Shown here: one piece after another, positions 21,401-36,400 of the stretch
How the letters are laid out: every line of letters begins with the position of its first letter
Position numbering within the stretch: position 1 is the stretch's first letter
Assembly (NCBI GenBank): GCA_038380435.1
Contig: JAWZYU010000034.1
Span: 39,122,901 to 39,186,900 of the forward strand
Reading direction: 5' to 3'
Length of the DNA: 64,000 bases
Origin: Ryuthela nishihirai
Lineage: Eukaryota; Arthropoda; Arachnida; Araneae; Heptathelidae
Program-made: the position numbers and the translations under genes
The notes under the pieces: model-generated
Database searches by the model: none
Seen by the model: the letters and a program-made list of their open reading frames with translations, nothing else
Told to the model about the DNA's origin: nothing

Positions 21401-24400
21401 AAAAACAGTACACTGATCCTAAAAGTGTCAGGTTAATTTTGAAGTATTTTCAACATAAAAGCTAAAAGAACTGTAGAAACTTATCTATCCTGAAGTAACT
21501 AACAGAACTTTTTCTTGGTATTATACAAAATGCGATTTGTTAATTTTCGTGGTTATTTTTTAAAAACAACAAAAATTACAATAGAAGTTTACAGTGCAAT
21601 AATTAAAATTAAATCAAAAATTTTAATTCTCTATGACACTGTTAAATGTTTTTAAGCACTTCAACATGATACTTGATAGCATAGAACATTTGTTGAAGTG
21701 CTTAAAAACATTTAACAATGTCATAGATAATTAAAAACTTCAGTTTAGTTTCATCTAAAAAAAAACTTAGAGAATTTCTTTTGACAAAAAATAATACTTC
21801 CTGTAACGTTTGGGAACTATAATATGTTTCAGCACTTTAAGAGTTAAATGCACTTCATTTTGGTATATACTGTCTTTCTGTATTAATTACTTCATTATAA
21901 TTTTCCAAAATTCATTTTTTTTTCTTGGAAATGATTAAAAAAGTCAAGGTCATCATTGTATAGGAATATGATTGATTTTGTATTAACCGCAAATGCACTA
22001 GCTCTGTTAGTAATACCAAGTGGGAGTTGAAATTGAGCCTGGCCTTCGAAGACCATTATCTTGTGAAAAGTGTTTTGCAACTGAAGCATAAGAAATGTTC
22101 TAAGATTAAAAGAATATCTTTAGCACTGAAGTTCTGAAAAACCCAGAAATATCCAAAGCTTAGCACGACAGATTGCTTAGTCATTATGACAATTAGGGTT
22201 TGCTTACAAGTTGAGGAAAAATATAAGTAGGCTATTTGTGAAACCAGTAGTCTGGGAGAAAGGGAGCAGAAGAGACACAGTCATTTGAGTGATAAGGCAA
22301 TGGAGCTTATTTCTTAAAGAAAGGAAAGCAGGGTTAAACTGAATAAGTATTCTACTTGTCTTAACAGACAGCATTATGGAGAACTTAATTAACATCTATA
22401 AGGTCAGTTGAAAGCTAATTGTAATCTCTGGCTTGATATCCTGTTGGATAAAGCAGAGAAAGCTGTTCGAGAATGTTTCAGATAGTAAATATTTTGTATG
22501 AAAAAAAAATAGAATGGACTACAACTGGCATGTGCAACCCTCAACCATGGTGCTTGCAGATGTATTAAAAGTGCTTGCCAATGCATCGTTTATTAGTAGG
22601 TGTTGGCTCAGCTAGTAACACGCCAATCTTGTAGCCTGCAGTTCCCAGGTTCAAGTCCCACCTTTTCTGCATTGAGATTTATCTCCCCTGAACTCTTACC
22701 CTGCCCTTGGTCAGAAAGGGAACACTGATGGACTTGGAAAAATCACTGTCTGCCAAATGGGATGGAGAGTCATACCCTATGAATGTTAAAAAAGCACACT
22801 GGATGGTCATAATAAAAATCTTCCACCTGTCCCATGGGTCAACTTCTCCCAACCTCTGAATTCGTGACCTGGCCATTGTGTGCAAAAAAGTGCCACTCAG
22901 GGGTAAAACACACAATTTTTATTAGTGCTAATGAGCACAATCCTAAAGTGAAATTTAATTTACTGCTGTTGACAATATTGTATTTGACACTAAAAACTAA
23001 AGAATTTTGCACAACCAATGCAAAAAGTAACTGATATTTTTCATTTTTATTAAAATAATATTTTAATAGTGATGTTTAACCCTTCTCAGACCAATTATGC
23101 TTATGAGCATTTTCACTTACCTATCTTTAGAATTTCTATCATTTTATTCTGCAAAATATGTTGTTCTTTAAAATGCTGCTTAATTTGGTATATAACATAC
23201 CTTTGTTAGTAACCTCAGAATAAGGTTCTAAAATCCACTTTGTTTTGCTGTGAACACATTTAAAAAATTGGGCCCTTGTATGTTTCCAATTTTTTTCTGA
23301 GCATGGGCAGGGTTAAAAATATTAAAGATAATTTTTTGATTCAAGTATTTCAGTATCCCAGTTGTTAATCACTAGAATAAACTCCAAAAACTTTCATTAC
23401 TGTTATTTTTATTTGGATAAGGGAGTCATTGAAAGTATTTGGTACTCAATAACTCTAACCTTAGACACCTTGGTGCTCACCAAATCATGTTTGGACATTA
23501 GTGCTCACAAAGTCTATCTTTGAATTGAGTGCTTTGGTCTTGAATTTGAATGCTTTGGTACTCTCCTCTTGAAAAGTTTGCAGACCCTGGCCTATATGAA
23601 TTGAGGGATAAGGATGGAAAGTTTGTTGAAGGTGATGTTTCTGTCATTGTTAGATGGGCTAACATTTCAGAATGTTTTGAACAATGTGATTAATTCTATC
23701 CCATTGTTTGTAATGAAGCTGCATATATTATTGATCTTAATGTTACCCCTATTACACAATCTGAAGTTACACCTGTTACTCCTAAATTGAAACAAGTCAC
23801 CAGGGGTAAAGAAAATTACTTCTAAATTATCTGCAGCTGGGGATGATTCTGTAATTGCATAGACTGTAAAAGAAAGCAACCAAAAAGTTCTTCACTTATG
23901 AATAATCATTTTAAATTAGAATTTTTTATAGAAGCAGCTGAGAAGCAAAATGTTTTAACCAGTAAAATAAAAATATTTACTTTTTATCTTACAGTTATAT
24001 TTATCCAACAATGGATCAGTTGGCTGAAATGTTATTGCCCTTTATGAAGTTCTATGGGTGAGTCATTTTTGTTTTTATATTTCAATGTTAAAATGGTAGA
24101 GACAAAAAATAATTTGCAGTCTGTATAAAAGGTTAAATAATATTTACTATGCAGCAACACCGTTTAAAGGCATTATTTTAATTACACCCAAATTTAATAT
24201 ACTAAAACCATTAAAATGTCTAAAGTTACATTTAGTTTACAAATACATACAGCAAGTACAACAGGATAGTATTATCCATTGTGTAGATCACTGATAGAAA
24301 TTAAAGTTTTTATTTAGTAGTATTTCTTTTAATGGGTTGATAGGACTATACTATCAATACTTTAGCAGGAGGAGCAAAATACAGACATGAGCTCTATGAG

Positions 24401-27400
24401 AACCACAGAATGTATGTAGTATGTGATTATTAGATTTGTTATGACCTTTCAAATATTATTATAACCCTTTCAAACAAGAGAAATTGCATTGTACCAATTC
24501 TGCATGAAAGAAAGGTCCACACAAAATAAATCCACACTTGAAAAGTTATTTTGAAATGTCAGTGTCTCTTGTGTAAACACATTTGTGAAATCTTTATCGT
24601 TTTCAAGAATATTCTTGAAGTCAGATTACTTGCAAGCAGAACTGGATCTGGAGAAGAGGGCAAAGGAGTACAAAAACCATCCAATTTCTGCATCTGATCA
24701 TGACTTTCAATAGCAAACAAAACATGAACTAAATTATAATAATCTTTAGAGAGATCCTCATATCCACATAGCTTCTACCTGGTAACATGCTCATCATGTA
24801 ATGAATCATCATCATCCAGCCATGGGCTACGGAGGTCCAACCAGAACGTGCAATTTACTTCTCCAAGCAAGTCTGTCCTGAGCTGCATCTACTGCATCTG
24901 GCCACTGCACACCAATTCTAACATGTTCCTGTTTGACATTGTCTGCCCACCGCATCCTAGGACTCCCCTTCTTTCTGAGGCCTTTAGGCACAATGTTCAT
25001 AACCCTATTCGCCAATCTATAATTATTCATACGGGCAACATGGCCAAACCAACAGAGTTTCTCTTTGCACAATATGCTGCTTAAAGGAGGTTGCAAACTC
25101 CTTTTCCTAATCTCATCATTAGTTACAAAGTTGAACCACCTAATGCCCATGATACTGCATAAGCATCTGGAATCAAAGGCATCTAGTTTCCTGTTATCTT
25201 ATTTACAAAGTGTCCAAGTTTCACTACCATAACTAACCCTAGAAAGAACCAAACTATTATACAGTCTAATTTTAGTCTTTAGGTGTATACCCCTATTTCT
25301 CCACACTCTCCATAGATTCTTAAAAGTCCCGGCAGCAATCCCTATCCGTCTGTTAATCTCATGCCGCACATCACCATTATCTGTTACATAGCTCCCAAGA
25401 TAATTAAACTGTGACACCTGCTCAAGACTGCAACCATTCAGATTAACTGAATCACAGCCTGCCTGACCAATTTTCATCACTTTAGTTTTCTCTCTGTTTA
25501 TCACCAAACCTACTCTAGTACCAGTTTCATCAACAGCTCGAATTAAAGAGTTCATCTCGTCAACATCATTTGCCAAAAGTGTTAAATCATCAGCATAATC
25601 TAAGTCAGAAATTTTCATATCTTCAGACCATTTAAGGCCAAAATCTTTCCCTTGAAGTGAATTTCGCATAACATAATCAATAACCAAGCTAAAGAGAAAA
25701 GGAGACAAAATGTACCCCTTGTCGAACACCAGGAGTAATGCTAAACCAATTGCTACATGCCTTACCAACTCTCACACACGATTCAGTGTTATTATACAGA
25801 GCTTTCATTATGCTAACTAACTTGTCTGGTATACCATATGATCTCACAATCAACCACAATTTATGACAATCAACAGAGTTGATAGCCTTTTTGAAATCAA
25901 CAAAACTAGCAACCAAAGGTTTCTGAAACTCTAAATATTTCTCAAGAATCTGCCTAAGTGAAAATATCTGATCCACACATCCCCTACCACTTCTGAATCC
26001 ACATTGCTCATCACGCAATTGACTATCAACCAGATTCTTAATTCTATTAAGCACAATCATGAAAAGAACTTTACCTGGAATAGAGAGTAGGCTGATACCC
26101 CTATAGTTATCACAAGAACTGTGATCACCTTTTTTGAAAATAGGGATAATAATAGCTCTGGTAAAATCTTTAGGAACCATGCCTTTATCATAAAAGTTAT
26201 TCAAAATTTCAGTCATCCAAGTGGTAAACGAAACATTTCCAGCTCTGAGCATTTCTGTAGTAATTTCGTCTAACCCTGGGGATTTATGAAGTTTAAGTTT
26301 AGAAATAGCCAAAATAACTTCAGATTGTGTTATAGAGCCAACGTTAAAGCCCCCAATACATTTATCATCATTACAAACAATGGGAGTAGAACTAATCACA
26401 TTGTTTAGAACATCACTGAAATGCTCAGCCCATCTAGCCATGACAGAATCCTCCCCTTCTATAATCTTACCTTGTTTTTCCTTCAATCCCTGTATGCCTG
26501 TCCATTTTCTACCAGATAAAGCATTAACTATCTGGTACAGCTCTCTGATGTTGTGCTGCCTAGCTGCTGCTTCAGCTTTGTCAGTGAAGCCATCAAGCCA
26601 AAGATTCTTATCAGTAGCTAACTGATCCTTTACACGTTTATTAAGTTCTCTGTAATGCTTTCTATTAGGACTAGTAGGGTATTGATTAAGGACATTCCTG
26701 CAGTTCCTTCTTTCTGAAATAAGCTCAAGTGCCTTATCACTTAAATAATTCTGCCTCCTCTGCTCCTTTTTTCCTAAAAGAGTACTGTTAGTTAGTGTCC
26801 AAAAAAAGTCTGTTTAAAATGATCCCATTCTTCCTCAACTTCAGTAGTAAGCATACCATGACTGTCATAATGGCTAAGTAACCTATCATGGTAAGCTTTG
26901 GCTATAACTGGGTCTTTCAGAGCTTCAGTATTAAAAGTAAATTTTTTAGCCCTAGCACAACACTTTTTAAGTTTAAGTTGCAAGACACTTTTAACAAGGT
27001 AATGGTCAGATCCAATTTCAGCTCCCCTATATGCCCTGGTATTACTAACAGAACTAGCCCATTTGCTGTTAATTAATATATAATCAATCATATTCTTATG
27101 CAGCCCATCGGGTGAAACGCATGTGTACTTATGTATGTTGCAGTGTTTGTAATAAGTATTAGTTATTCTGAATCCATTGAGTTTACTTACCTGTAGGAGA
27201 CGTTGCCCATTGCCATTGCAGCTACCAATACCAAAAGGGCCTATTACTCCTCCCAAAGGTCAGAGTCAGTACCAACTTTGGCATTGAAGTCACCAAGAAC
27301 AAGGGTAATATCTCCTTTCTTGACAGAATTCAAAATATCCTGAAGTTGTTCATAAAACCTATCCTTCTCATCCTCATTGGCATCCTCAGTGGGGGCATAA

Positions 27401-30400
27401 CAGCAGATAACATTCAAGTCTTTAACGCTTGTCTGAAATTTTGCTGTAAGAAACCTTTCATTAATGCACTCATATCCTAGAAGAGCATCACTAGCGTGTC
27501 TACTGAGAAGCAGACCCACGCCTTGCTGATGCTTATTGTCGTCCCTCCCTGAAAAGAGAAATTTAAGATTATTTTTAAGAATCTGACCTTTCTTTATCTG
27601 TCCATCTGGTCTCTTGCAAGTCGAGAATGTCCAAATTATAATGGTGGAATTCTTGTGTGAGGACATCAAGAGAAAAAGCTCTGTGCAGAGTCCTCACATT
27701 CCAACTACCTAAGGAGAGAAAATGGTTAGTGGGATGTTTAAAGAAACTGTGTTTATTGAGAGTGGAAATGCTGACAATATCAAACAGCCCCCTAATCGCA
27801 GACATGGGGCAAAGACCTGTTCCCCCTCCACTAAACGCTGAAGCCATCTACACTGGAAGACTTCCTCCAATGTAGAATTTGACGATGCCAATAGAAGCAA
27901 AGAGTTCAGGTGCCTGCGATGACCTCTGCTCAGGATTATCCACCAGCTGATAAACATATCCTGTGAATCTATTCACTTGGGGCTGTCAACCCACAAACAG
28001 AAAACACAGTGGAAGATTTTACCTCCACAGAAGCCCACCAGTACAGCAAAATCAGGATCCACAATCAATCTCAGAGCCATAATTCCCTTCAGGTTGGTGT
28101 ATATGGTCAGCACCAGGACCCTGTGTGGTTGACCACTCCTCAGCAGGATAGAAAAAAAAAAAAGAAAAGTAGCCATAGTTGTCCAGATCAGTAGGCCACA
28201 CTAATCTAGCAGCCCTTCCCTTCCGTTCACTTCCACAAGAGAGTATCTCTTTTGAAAGGTACTAACGGTCTGCACCACGAGAAGGCAGGGTTGGACATTA
28301 GGTGCCAGGCCTGGCCTGTTTTATGCATCATCACAGGGGATTGGTGCATAGCTCTCCTTCCAGTGACTACCTAGCTACCATTTACAGACCTGAATAATAA
28401 TACAAACATTTATAATCTTCAGCTTATTATTGAGAACTTTTTAAATGACAAAGATATACTAAATAATTGTTTGAAATCACTTTTGTATGTTTTTAATTTG
28501 TAAGGCTTTTGTAAGTTTTCAGTTTTAGCGATGAAATTGTCTTAGAAACTATGTGAATCAGGTGTGTAATTCATAAGAATTTAATAACTAGTGCCTTTTT
28601 TTTTTTATAGAAATCATGTAAACTAATGTACATCATTTAGGTGTTTTACTGATATATGAGTTATTTCATGTACAAAGAATGTTAAATATTAGTGTAAGAG
28701 TGATTCCATGATTTACACTTAGTTTAGCTTAAACTGTACTTTATACTTTTCTAGGATAATAAGTCATCACTCAAATGCAAAATGTTAAACCTCAAAACTC
28801 TTTGAGAAGACTATCTCTATAAAATCAAAGAATTTGTAAGAAAGCTGTCAAACTTTTTAAGAGTTTTAAAATTGTTGAAACTGATGCCATTTCTAAATTC
28901 AAAACACAGTTGGCCATTGAAATGAATTATATAAAAAACCTGTAAAGTTTGCAAACTTCTGCTTAAGATGGACAATATTGTCTTGCATTCTCATCTTTGC
29001 TATTCATTCCTTCAAATATGTTAGCCATCATGAATAATATGTTTCAGAAGAATTTATATAGGTGTTTTTTATTTTACTGGTATCAAGGGATGCATATTTG
29101 AAAATAAAGATTTTTTGGAAAAATCATGTATTTGAATCTAAGAATACTGCTAGATGAAAGATCCCAATAAATCAGTGAAGAAAAGTTTTGTTTAATGAAA
29201 TTGCTATGCATAATCTATTTATGATGATTCAAGTGTTAAAAAGAAAATTATCATTATTCTATTGAGTAATTTTCTTATAAATGTTGAAACACTGCATTTG
29301 CTTTTAAAAAAAATATTTTTGCATTATAATTTCAGCTTGAAACATTTTGTTGGATTTGGTGTTGGAGCTGGTGCAAATATTTTGTCTAGATTTGCGGTAT
29401 GTCTTAATTTTTGTTTTTACTTCATTAAATTAGCACTGAAAAGTAGAGAGTTTGTATCATTATACATGCATACAATCCCCCAGTTACCCAAGATTTACAC
29501 AAATCTGACTTTACATAAAAACTATTGAAAATAAATTTAAAAAATCTGAAAATTTCAACTTGCCAAAATTTATATCAGGTAAGAGAGCTACTTGCATGGA
29601 CAATTTTACACTTGACAGACTTTTGATTACTTTTGAGAATTTCATTAGGAAGGCTGAACAGTGATGAAAACCTTGAACTTGTCACTACTTACATTGGAGA
29701 ATCTTGTAGCCTCTTCCTCAACCCCATCCTTTTTCAGTCACCATCTAATAAGCCATTGTGTTACCACTAACTCATTTCCTTCACATGAGCAAGCAACACT
29801 AGAAATAAATATAAGTGTAGTTGGATTGTAAAATATTTTTTAAGTAATTGTTTTCTGCAGTTGTAAAAATAAAATTATTTACTGCCTGTCATTTTTTTTC
29901 TTTGCACAAGATACTAATATGAATTATGTTAAAGATATGTTAATATCATCATCATCATCATCATCCTCAAGCAGCCATGGGCTACGGAGGTCCAACCAGA
30001 CCGCGCAGTTTAATTCTCCAAGCATATCTGTCCTGAGCTACATCTGCTGCATCCGGCCACTGTACACCAATTCTAACAAGGTCCTGTTTGACATTGTCTG
30101 CCCACCGCATCCTAGGTCTCCCCCTCCTTCTGAGGCCTCTAGGCACACTGTTCATAACCCTATTCGCCAATCTATAATTATCCATACGGGCAACATGGGC
30201 AAACCAGCGGAGTCTCTCTCTGCACAATATGCTGCTTAAAGGAGGTTGCAGACTCCTTTGCCTAACCTCATCATTAGTTACAAAGTTAAACCACCTAATA
30301 CCCAAGATACATTCAAATTTATTTCGCACTTTTGATACATTACAAACATATAATTTAAAACTTATAATAACGAAAGGAATAAATATTTTTCTTTTCCAAA

Positions 30401-33400
30401 GTAAATAAACAATTTTGAAAGTGTAAAATTCAAAACTCCACATGAGCCAAAGCTCGTTTGTGGAGATATTAGATTAAGAAGACATAAAATATTGTAAACC
30501 AACACTACTCACTTATTTAACACTGACATATAATAAACTTGTTAACATTATGACTCAAAATATGTATTTAGACACTATAATCATGCAAGACATAATTACT
30601 ATAACAAATTTTCTACCTTTTGCTCGAGTATCCATTTCATAATTAATTTTTTAAAAAGATAAAGATTTATTTCATTCTTTATGTTGTTAACTATTGAATA
30701 TTTTAGGAGCCAGATAAACATAATGTTTGCAAAAAACTTTTTCTGAGAGTAATCACATTTAAACAACAACTGTTGAAAGTCTGGTATTTTTATTGAAAAC
30801 TTTTACGTTCGAATCACCCCAATTTTTTACAATATATGATAACAAATGATAATTATATATAATTTTCGGACTTGTAAAATTTTTAAAGAAGTATAATAAT
30901 TTTGGATGCTATCAAACTTTCGTTTCTTGAGCATGCACCTCAATGCATAATTTTGAAGATTCTGATAGGTGTCAAATTTGATTCATAAAGGCCACCCCAT
31001 GAAATAATACCATATTCCAAATAAGATTTTATCCACGAATTGTGAATTATTTTTAACCTGGACAATTTCAAAAAACTTCTAATAAAATATATTCTTGAAA
31101 TCGTGATATTCAAGCTTTTTACTATGTTTTTTATATGCAACTTCCATGTGAGGTTACTATCTGTAAATATTTCCAGATATCTAAAACCATCAACACCCTG
31201 TGTAACTGGACAAGAACATGACCAATTTTGACAGTTTATATCATGACATGCTGGTATTAAATAATTTTTAATAGTTTATTTCGTGTTTTTTAAATAAAAA
31301 TTATTGTATACACCAATTTATTTAATAAGCTACCATTTAGACTTAAGTTACATTAGGTGAATGTTGATGATAAACTATGTTTACTACATGTATAGTACCA
31401 TCAAAGTATATAATATGGCAAATATACATACCTGTGGTAATTTCTGACATGCATAAAATTCAACTTAGAGAAGATTTTTCAAAATCAAACCCTTATGTAA
31501 ATCAGGGATTGTCTGTATATAATTTTGTAGTGTAGTGGCATGAATTTATAACAGTATAAGCTAGAAGTTTTAATTCAAACTTGCAAAAACTACTAATTGT
31601 ATTAATTTTTAGTGAATAATGAGTCATATTATTTCACAAAAGGGAGAAGAAAATAAATATGTACGTGATGCAGCATAAATTTGTTTTTCTAAAAGTAGTT
31701 TCCCAAATATTATATTTGTGAGAGTATTTCGCTAACAATGGAAATATATTTTCTCGTTCATGAAATTTCAGTAAAACTGATTATACAGAGGATAGTTGTA
31801 ACTTTAAATTGATATAATAAAACTTTTAAGCAGGTAAAAAGGAATATATCAATATGATTTTTTTTTTTATTTTAGTATGAGTGGTTAGTGTGCTTGGCTA
31901 CTGTTCAAAGGGACCTGGGTTCGAGCCCCAGGTAAGGCATGGATGTTGGTGGTGTTTTTCTGCTGAGGTTCTGCCATCTTCGCAGACCTACTATGGCATA
32001 TTAAACTGAGAGGCTCCTATTAGACCTCTTTGGCAAGCAGCTGCTTGAGGGGGACATTTTTTTTTAAATATTTTAACACCCTAACAATCAGCAAGTGCAA
32101 ATAATTCTCTTATGTGATCTCCCAGGTTCAAGCATAGCTTCTCATATTAATATGCTAGTTGCTCTGCTAGTTGAGCTATAACAATTTGCTTAGTTAAAAT
32201 AAAACACCAGTAAATGTCTTTATTGATGGGGCACTGGAGTGCATTTGAATTATTTAGATCAAAATGCCAGATATTACATTATTGGTATATTGAGTAAAAA
32301 CTTTATATTTAGCTGTACTACCATTTTCTTCAATTGCCAGAAACTCAAAATTTTTGTTCCATGTGGAATAAGGTACTAGGTAATCAGTGGAATTAGAATA
32401 CCACAACAAAGTTTTGAACTTAATGGAAGGTGGAAGTTGAAGTTTTAAATTTTCATATTATCCGATTGAATATTCATTTAGGACTAATGAAATACATTCT
32501 CTCCCTCAGGGTGCAGGCATTTCCTTTTACTACAGAGAACGCTTGATATAATGGGGCATTTGGTGACATAATAGATACTTGTATTATACTAGGGAGCACA
32601 CTTGTGACATTGTTGATTACAATTGGCTGTAAAATTTGTGCTGTTTAAAATACTTAAACGAGAATCATATTATTTTCACGCCTCGTGTATTTTTTCGCCT
32701 TTATAAAAAAATCGTTAGTAAAATTTTGTTTTTAACAAAGTTCTGAAATCTAACTGAATGAGGAGAGGATCCATATAAGAGCCATGGTATGTTGCATTGG
32801 GATATTGCCATAAGGTGATGGTGTTTCATTCACCCTACTTTTATTTTACTCCATAGTTAAAGAAATTAAGTGTGGTTAACTGCACTAATTGAAAAGACTT
32901 GGTGCCTCACCTTTACCTGTCATGTTTCTGTGGGTTAATTGTGTATATGTACTGCATGTACATATATGCGACCAAAGTTTAACTGAAGAATATATAAACC
33001 ATCACAAGAGTAGTCATTGTAATTCATTATGCTGGTACAAGGTTTTTGATAAAACAGTATGATGAAATGAATGAATTTAAAGGAAATAAGAAACATATTC
33101 TGATTTGCATTATCTCATATATCTGATTGCATTATATTATATATATCTGGGTTGGGTTGTTTTACCTCTGAGCCGCACTTTTTTGCACACCATGGGCTAA
33201 ATGGCCAGGTCACATGGACCCCGAAGGCTCAGAGAAGGTTGGGGGAGGGGACCCACTGGAACAGCTGTTGGGAGACAGATGGTAGCCTCTCATCAAGGCC
33301 ATCCAGCGTGTTCTTTAACTTGCACAGGGTATGGCTCTTCCGCACACTGGGACACGGCTTAACGTCCCATCCGACAGACGGCGGCCTTTCCAAGCCCATC

Positions 33401-36400
33401 GGTGTCCCCTACTGGCCGTGGGCAGGGCGGGGAATTTTATATATATCTGATTTGCATTATATTAATATTCAAATCTCCACTATAATAAGCTTCCTTATTT
33501 TGACTTTCCACATATATAAACAATAATATATTTTTATGCAAACAAATTTGTAAATTCCAGTGAAAACTTTTGTACTTTTGTTGATTTTTTTTTAAAGATG
33601 ATTTATGAGTTAACATTTAATATTAAAGTTTAGTAAATTTATATTTTGCATTATATAGCTTCAATATCCAGACTGTGTTGATGGGCTGTTTCTAATCAAT
33701 CCTGCCTGTACAGTATCTAGCTGGACTGAATGGGGTTATCAGAAACTAAATGTTATGCATTTACGCTCCTCAGGAATGACTGCTTCCACACAAGATTATC
33801 TCATGTGGCATCACTTTGGGAAAGTAAGTGATTTTTTTTTTAATATGAAGTAGAACTAATTATATTGTCACTGTTATGAAAGATTATGCTTGGAATACTT
33901 TCATATGCTGAAACAGGTCATCTGAATAATTAAAGGGTATGAAATTGTGAGGCTGCAAAATACTGAGGTATGAGTGCAGTTTTAAAGTTATATCTGATAT
34001 TATTTTAAAACTGTCAGTTTCATTTTATTCATTTTTATTCAAATATTTATTCAATATGGGCAAACCTTAATGTTTCAAGTGTCAGTTAAGGTGCATGTCA
34101 TCTGTGCTTGGCTTTCATAATTGTTATGAGGTTGGTAATAGCTTCAATTCTGATCTATCCATTCAGCCAATCTCTTGATTTAAAAAATAAATTATTTATG
34201 AAATACAGAGAATTGATCCTGTAAATTTGTGCAAATTTTCCTAGCATTGATCCTAGCACTCTAGAGGTTAAATTGACTGAACAGTCAGCTATTGATGTTC
34301 AGGAAAACAGGCTAAAGGTTCAGCCATTGGTGTTCAGCTAAACCTTTTTTTTACAACCAAAAACAACCCAATTTTATGAACAACTGATGTATATCTGATC
34401 AAAATATCATCTTTTTAGAAACAAATATGTGCTGAAACCATAAGGATAATATACACTGAGTGACCACTTTACTAGGTATTACCTACTTAATAAAAGTAGC
34501 TCCCCCTTTTGCTCTCAGAAAAATTATTATATAAATGTTGAAATCTAAGCTTGAATTCATTGGGACATGGACTTCAACAAGTGTTAAAAGTGTGCCACAG
34601 GCCATTTTTGACATTTTATATGAGGATTTTAGCATACGACCAAGGGATAGTGGTCTATGTTAACACCACTGCTTCCTATAGGTATTACTAATTTGTGGTA
34701 GTGGATTCTACTCCAAATAGCTTGTTCCATCTCTTCCACCAGGTTCTCAATTGGATTGATATCTGTTGACTAGGGAGGCCACTGCAGTAAGCTGAAGTTA
34801 CTGTCTTATTCCCAGAACCATTCTTAATGATCCTAGCCTTCTAACATGGAATATTATGAAAGAACCCATTCACAGATAGAAAATCAGCTGCCATGAATGG
34901 ATGCACCCGATCAGCAATGATGTTCAGATATCTTGTAGTATTCAAATGTTGCTCCACTGGTATCAAGGAACTGATGTGTGTCATGAAAATACTGCCTAGA
35001 CATTGTACCATCACCATCAGCATACAATGTTGATTCCTGGCAGGATGGATCCATGGACTTGTGCATTTTTCACCATATCATGGTCCTCTCAGTAGGAGCA
35101 GGAAGCAAGAATCACCAGACAACACTTTTCCAATCCTCCTGTGTTTGTGTTCCATAAATAATACCAGAAAATATTAGTAACCATCCTATTACAATTAAAG
35201 TAACAAACCATACCAGAAAATATTAGCAACCATCCTATTACAGCAACAATAGTAAACCAGATTGTGGATACCAGTCCATTGTCAGATTAATATCAACTCA
35301 TCTAAAAATTTTTTAAAAATATTTTTTAAGTATAGTTGACTTAGTTTCTTTAAAAGCAGCAGAAAATGATAAATATACCATACAAATTGAACCTGCCACA
35401 GCACCAAATGGCAAAAATAAAGTAACCTTTAAAATCATTAAAAAAATTTGCAAATTATCTACATCTTCACTATACAGTTCTGTATATAAATTGAAGTATC
35501 ATCAGGTATTAAAAGAGGTATATTTGATTCAACAATGATGTAATGAATAGAACTCTTTAAATATATGCAAATTTTAACAATTAAAGTGATGAGTAAATTA
35601 TCTTAATCTCTATATACTGTGTATATTAATTTATTAAAAACAATATTGTCATTACTTCTGAAAAATAATATAAGTGTAATTTTTCAAATGTGCTGTAAAG
35701 AGTATTATTTGTATATCTTGTAAACTGCATTTTTTTATTTAATTTTTCTATATGCAATATTTCAGCTGTATAGAGATGTAATTTGTGGACATCTGATATA
35801 TAAGTGTCATACAAATGTTTTTGTAATAATTTATAAATGTTCTTTTCAGATAACTGAGGAACGAAGTCATGATTTAGCCCAGGTGTTTCGGCAGTATTTC
35901 AGCAGAGCTATTAATCCTCACAACCTTTCATTGTTTATTGATTCTTTTGTGAAGTAAGTTTTGTCTACTATATCTGCTCACTAATGGTATGAATTTTTGT
36001 GTTTAAGTTATGTTTTATGCTGTAATTAATTAAGTAATAATTGGTATTGTTTACATTTAGACGCACAGATCTTGGAATCATCAGAGAGATGGACCTTGAA
36101 AAAAAGAAGACAGCCAAAAATTTCAAGTACTGTTGCCGCTTTTCTTTTCATTTATCTCAATTATGATATATTAACAAAAAATTTTCAACTCTTTTTTGAG
36201 AGAGAGATAGATTTAAATATATTACACTATAAACCTACTTTTGAATAGTGGAATGAAGAAACAAAAACTTAGAATTTTTTGGCATGTAATTGATAAAAAA
36301 AAATAGATCCTTTGTTATGTACTAAATTAAATAGTATATCTGAATTTAATGAAAATATCTAACCAAAATAAGGAAAATATTAATTTGAATAAGCCTTTTT

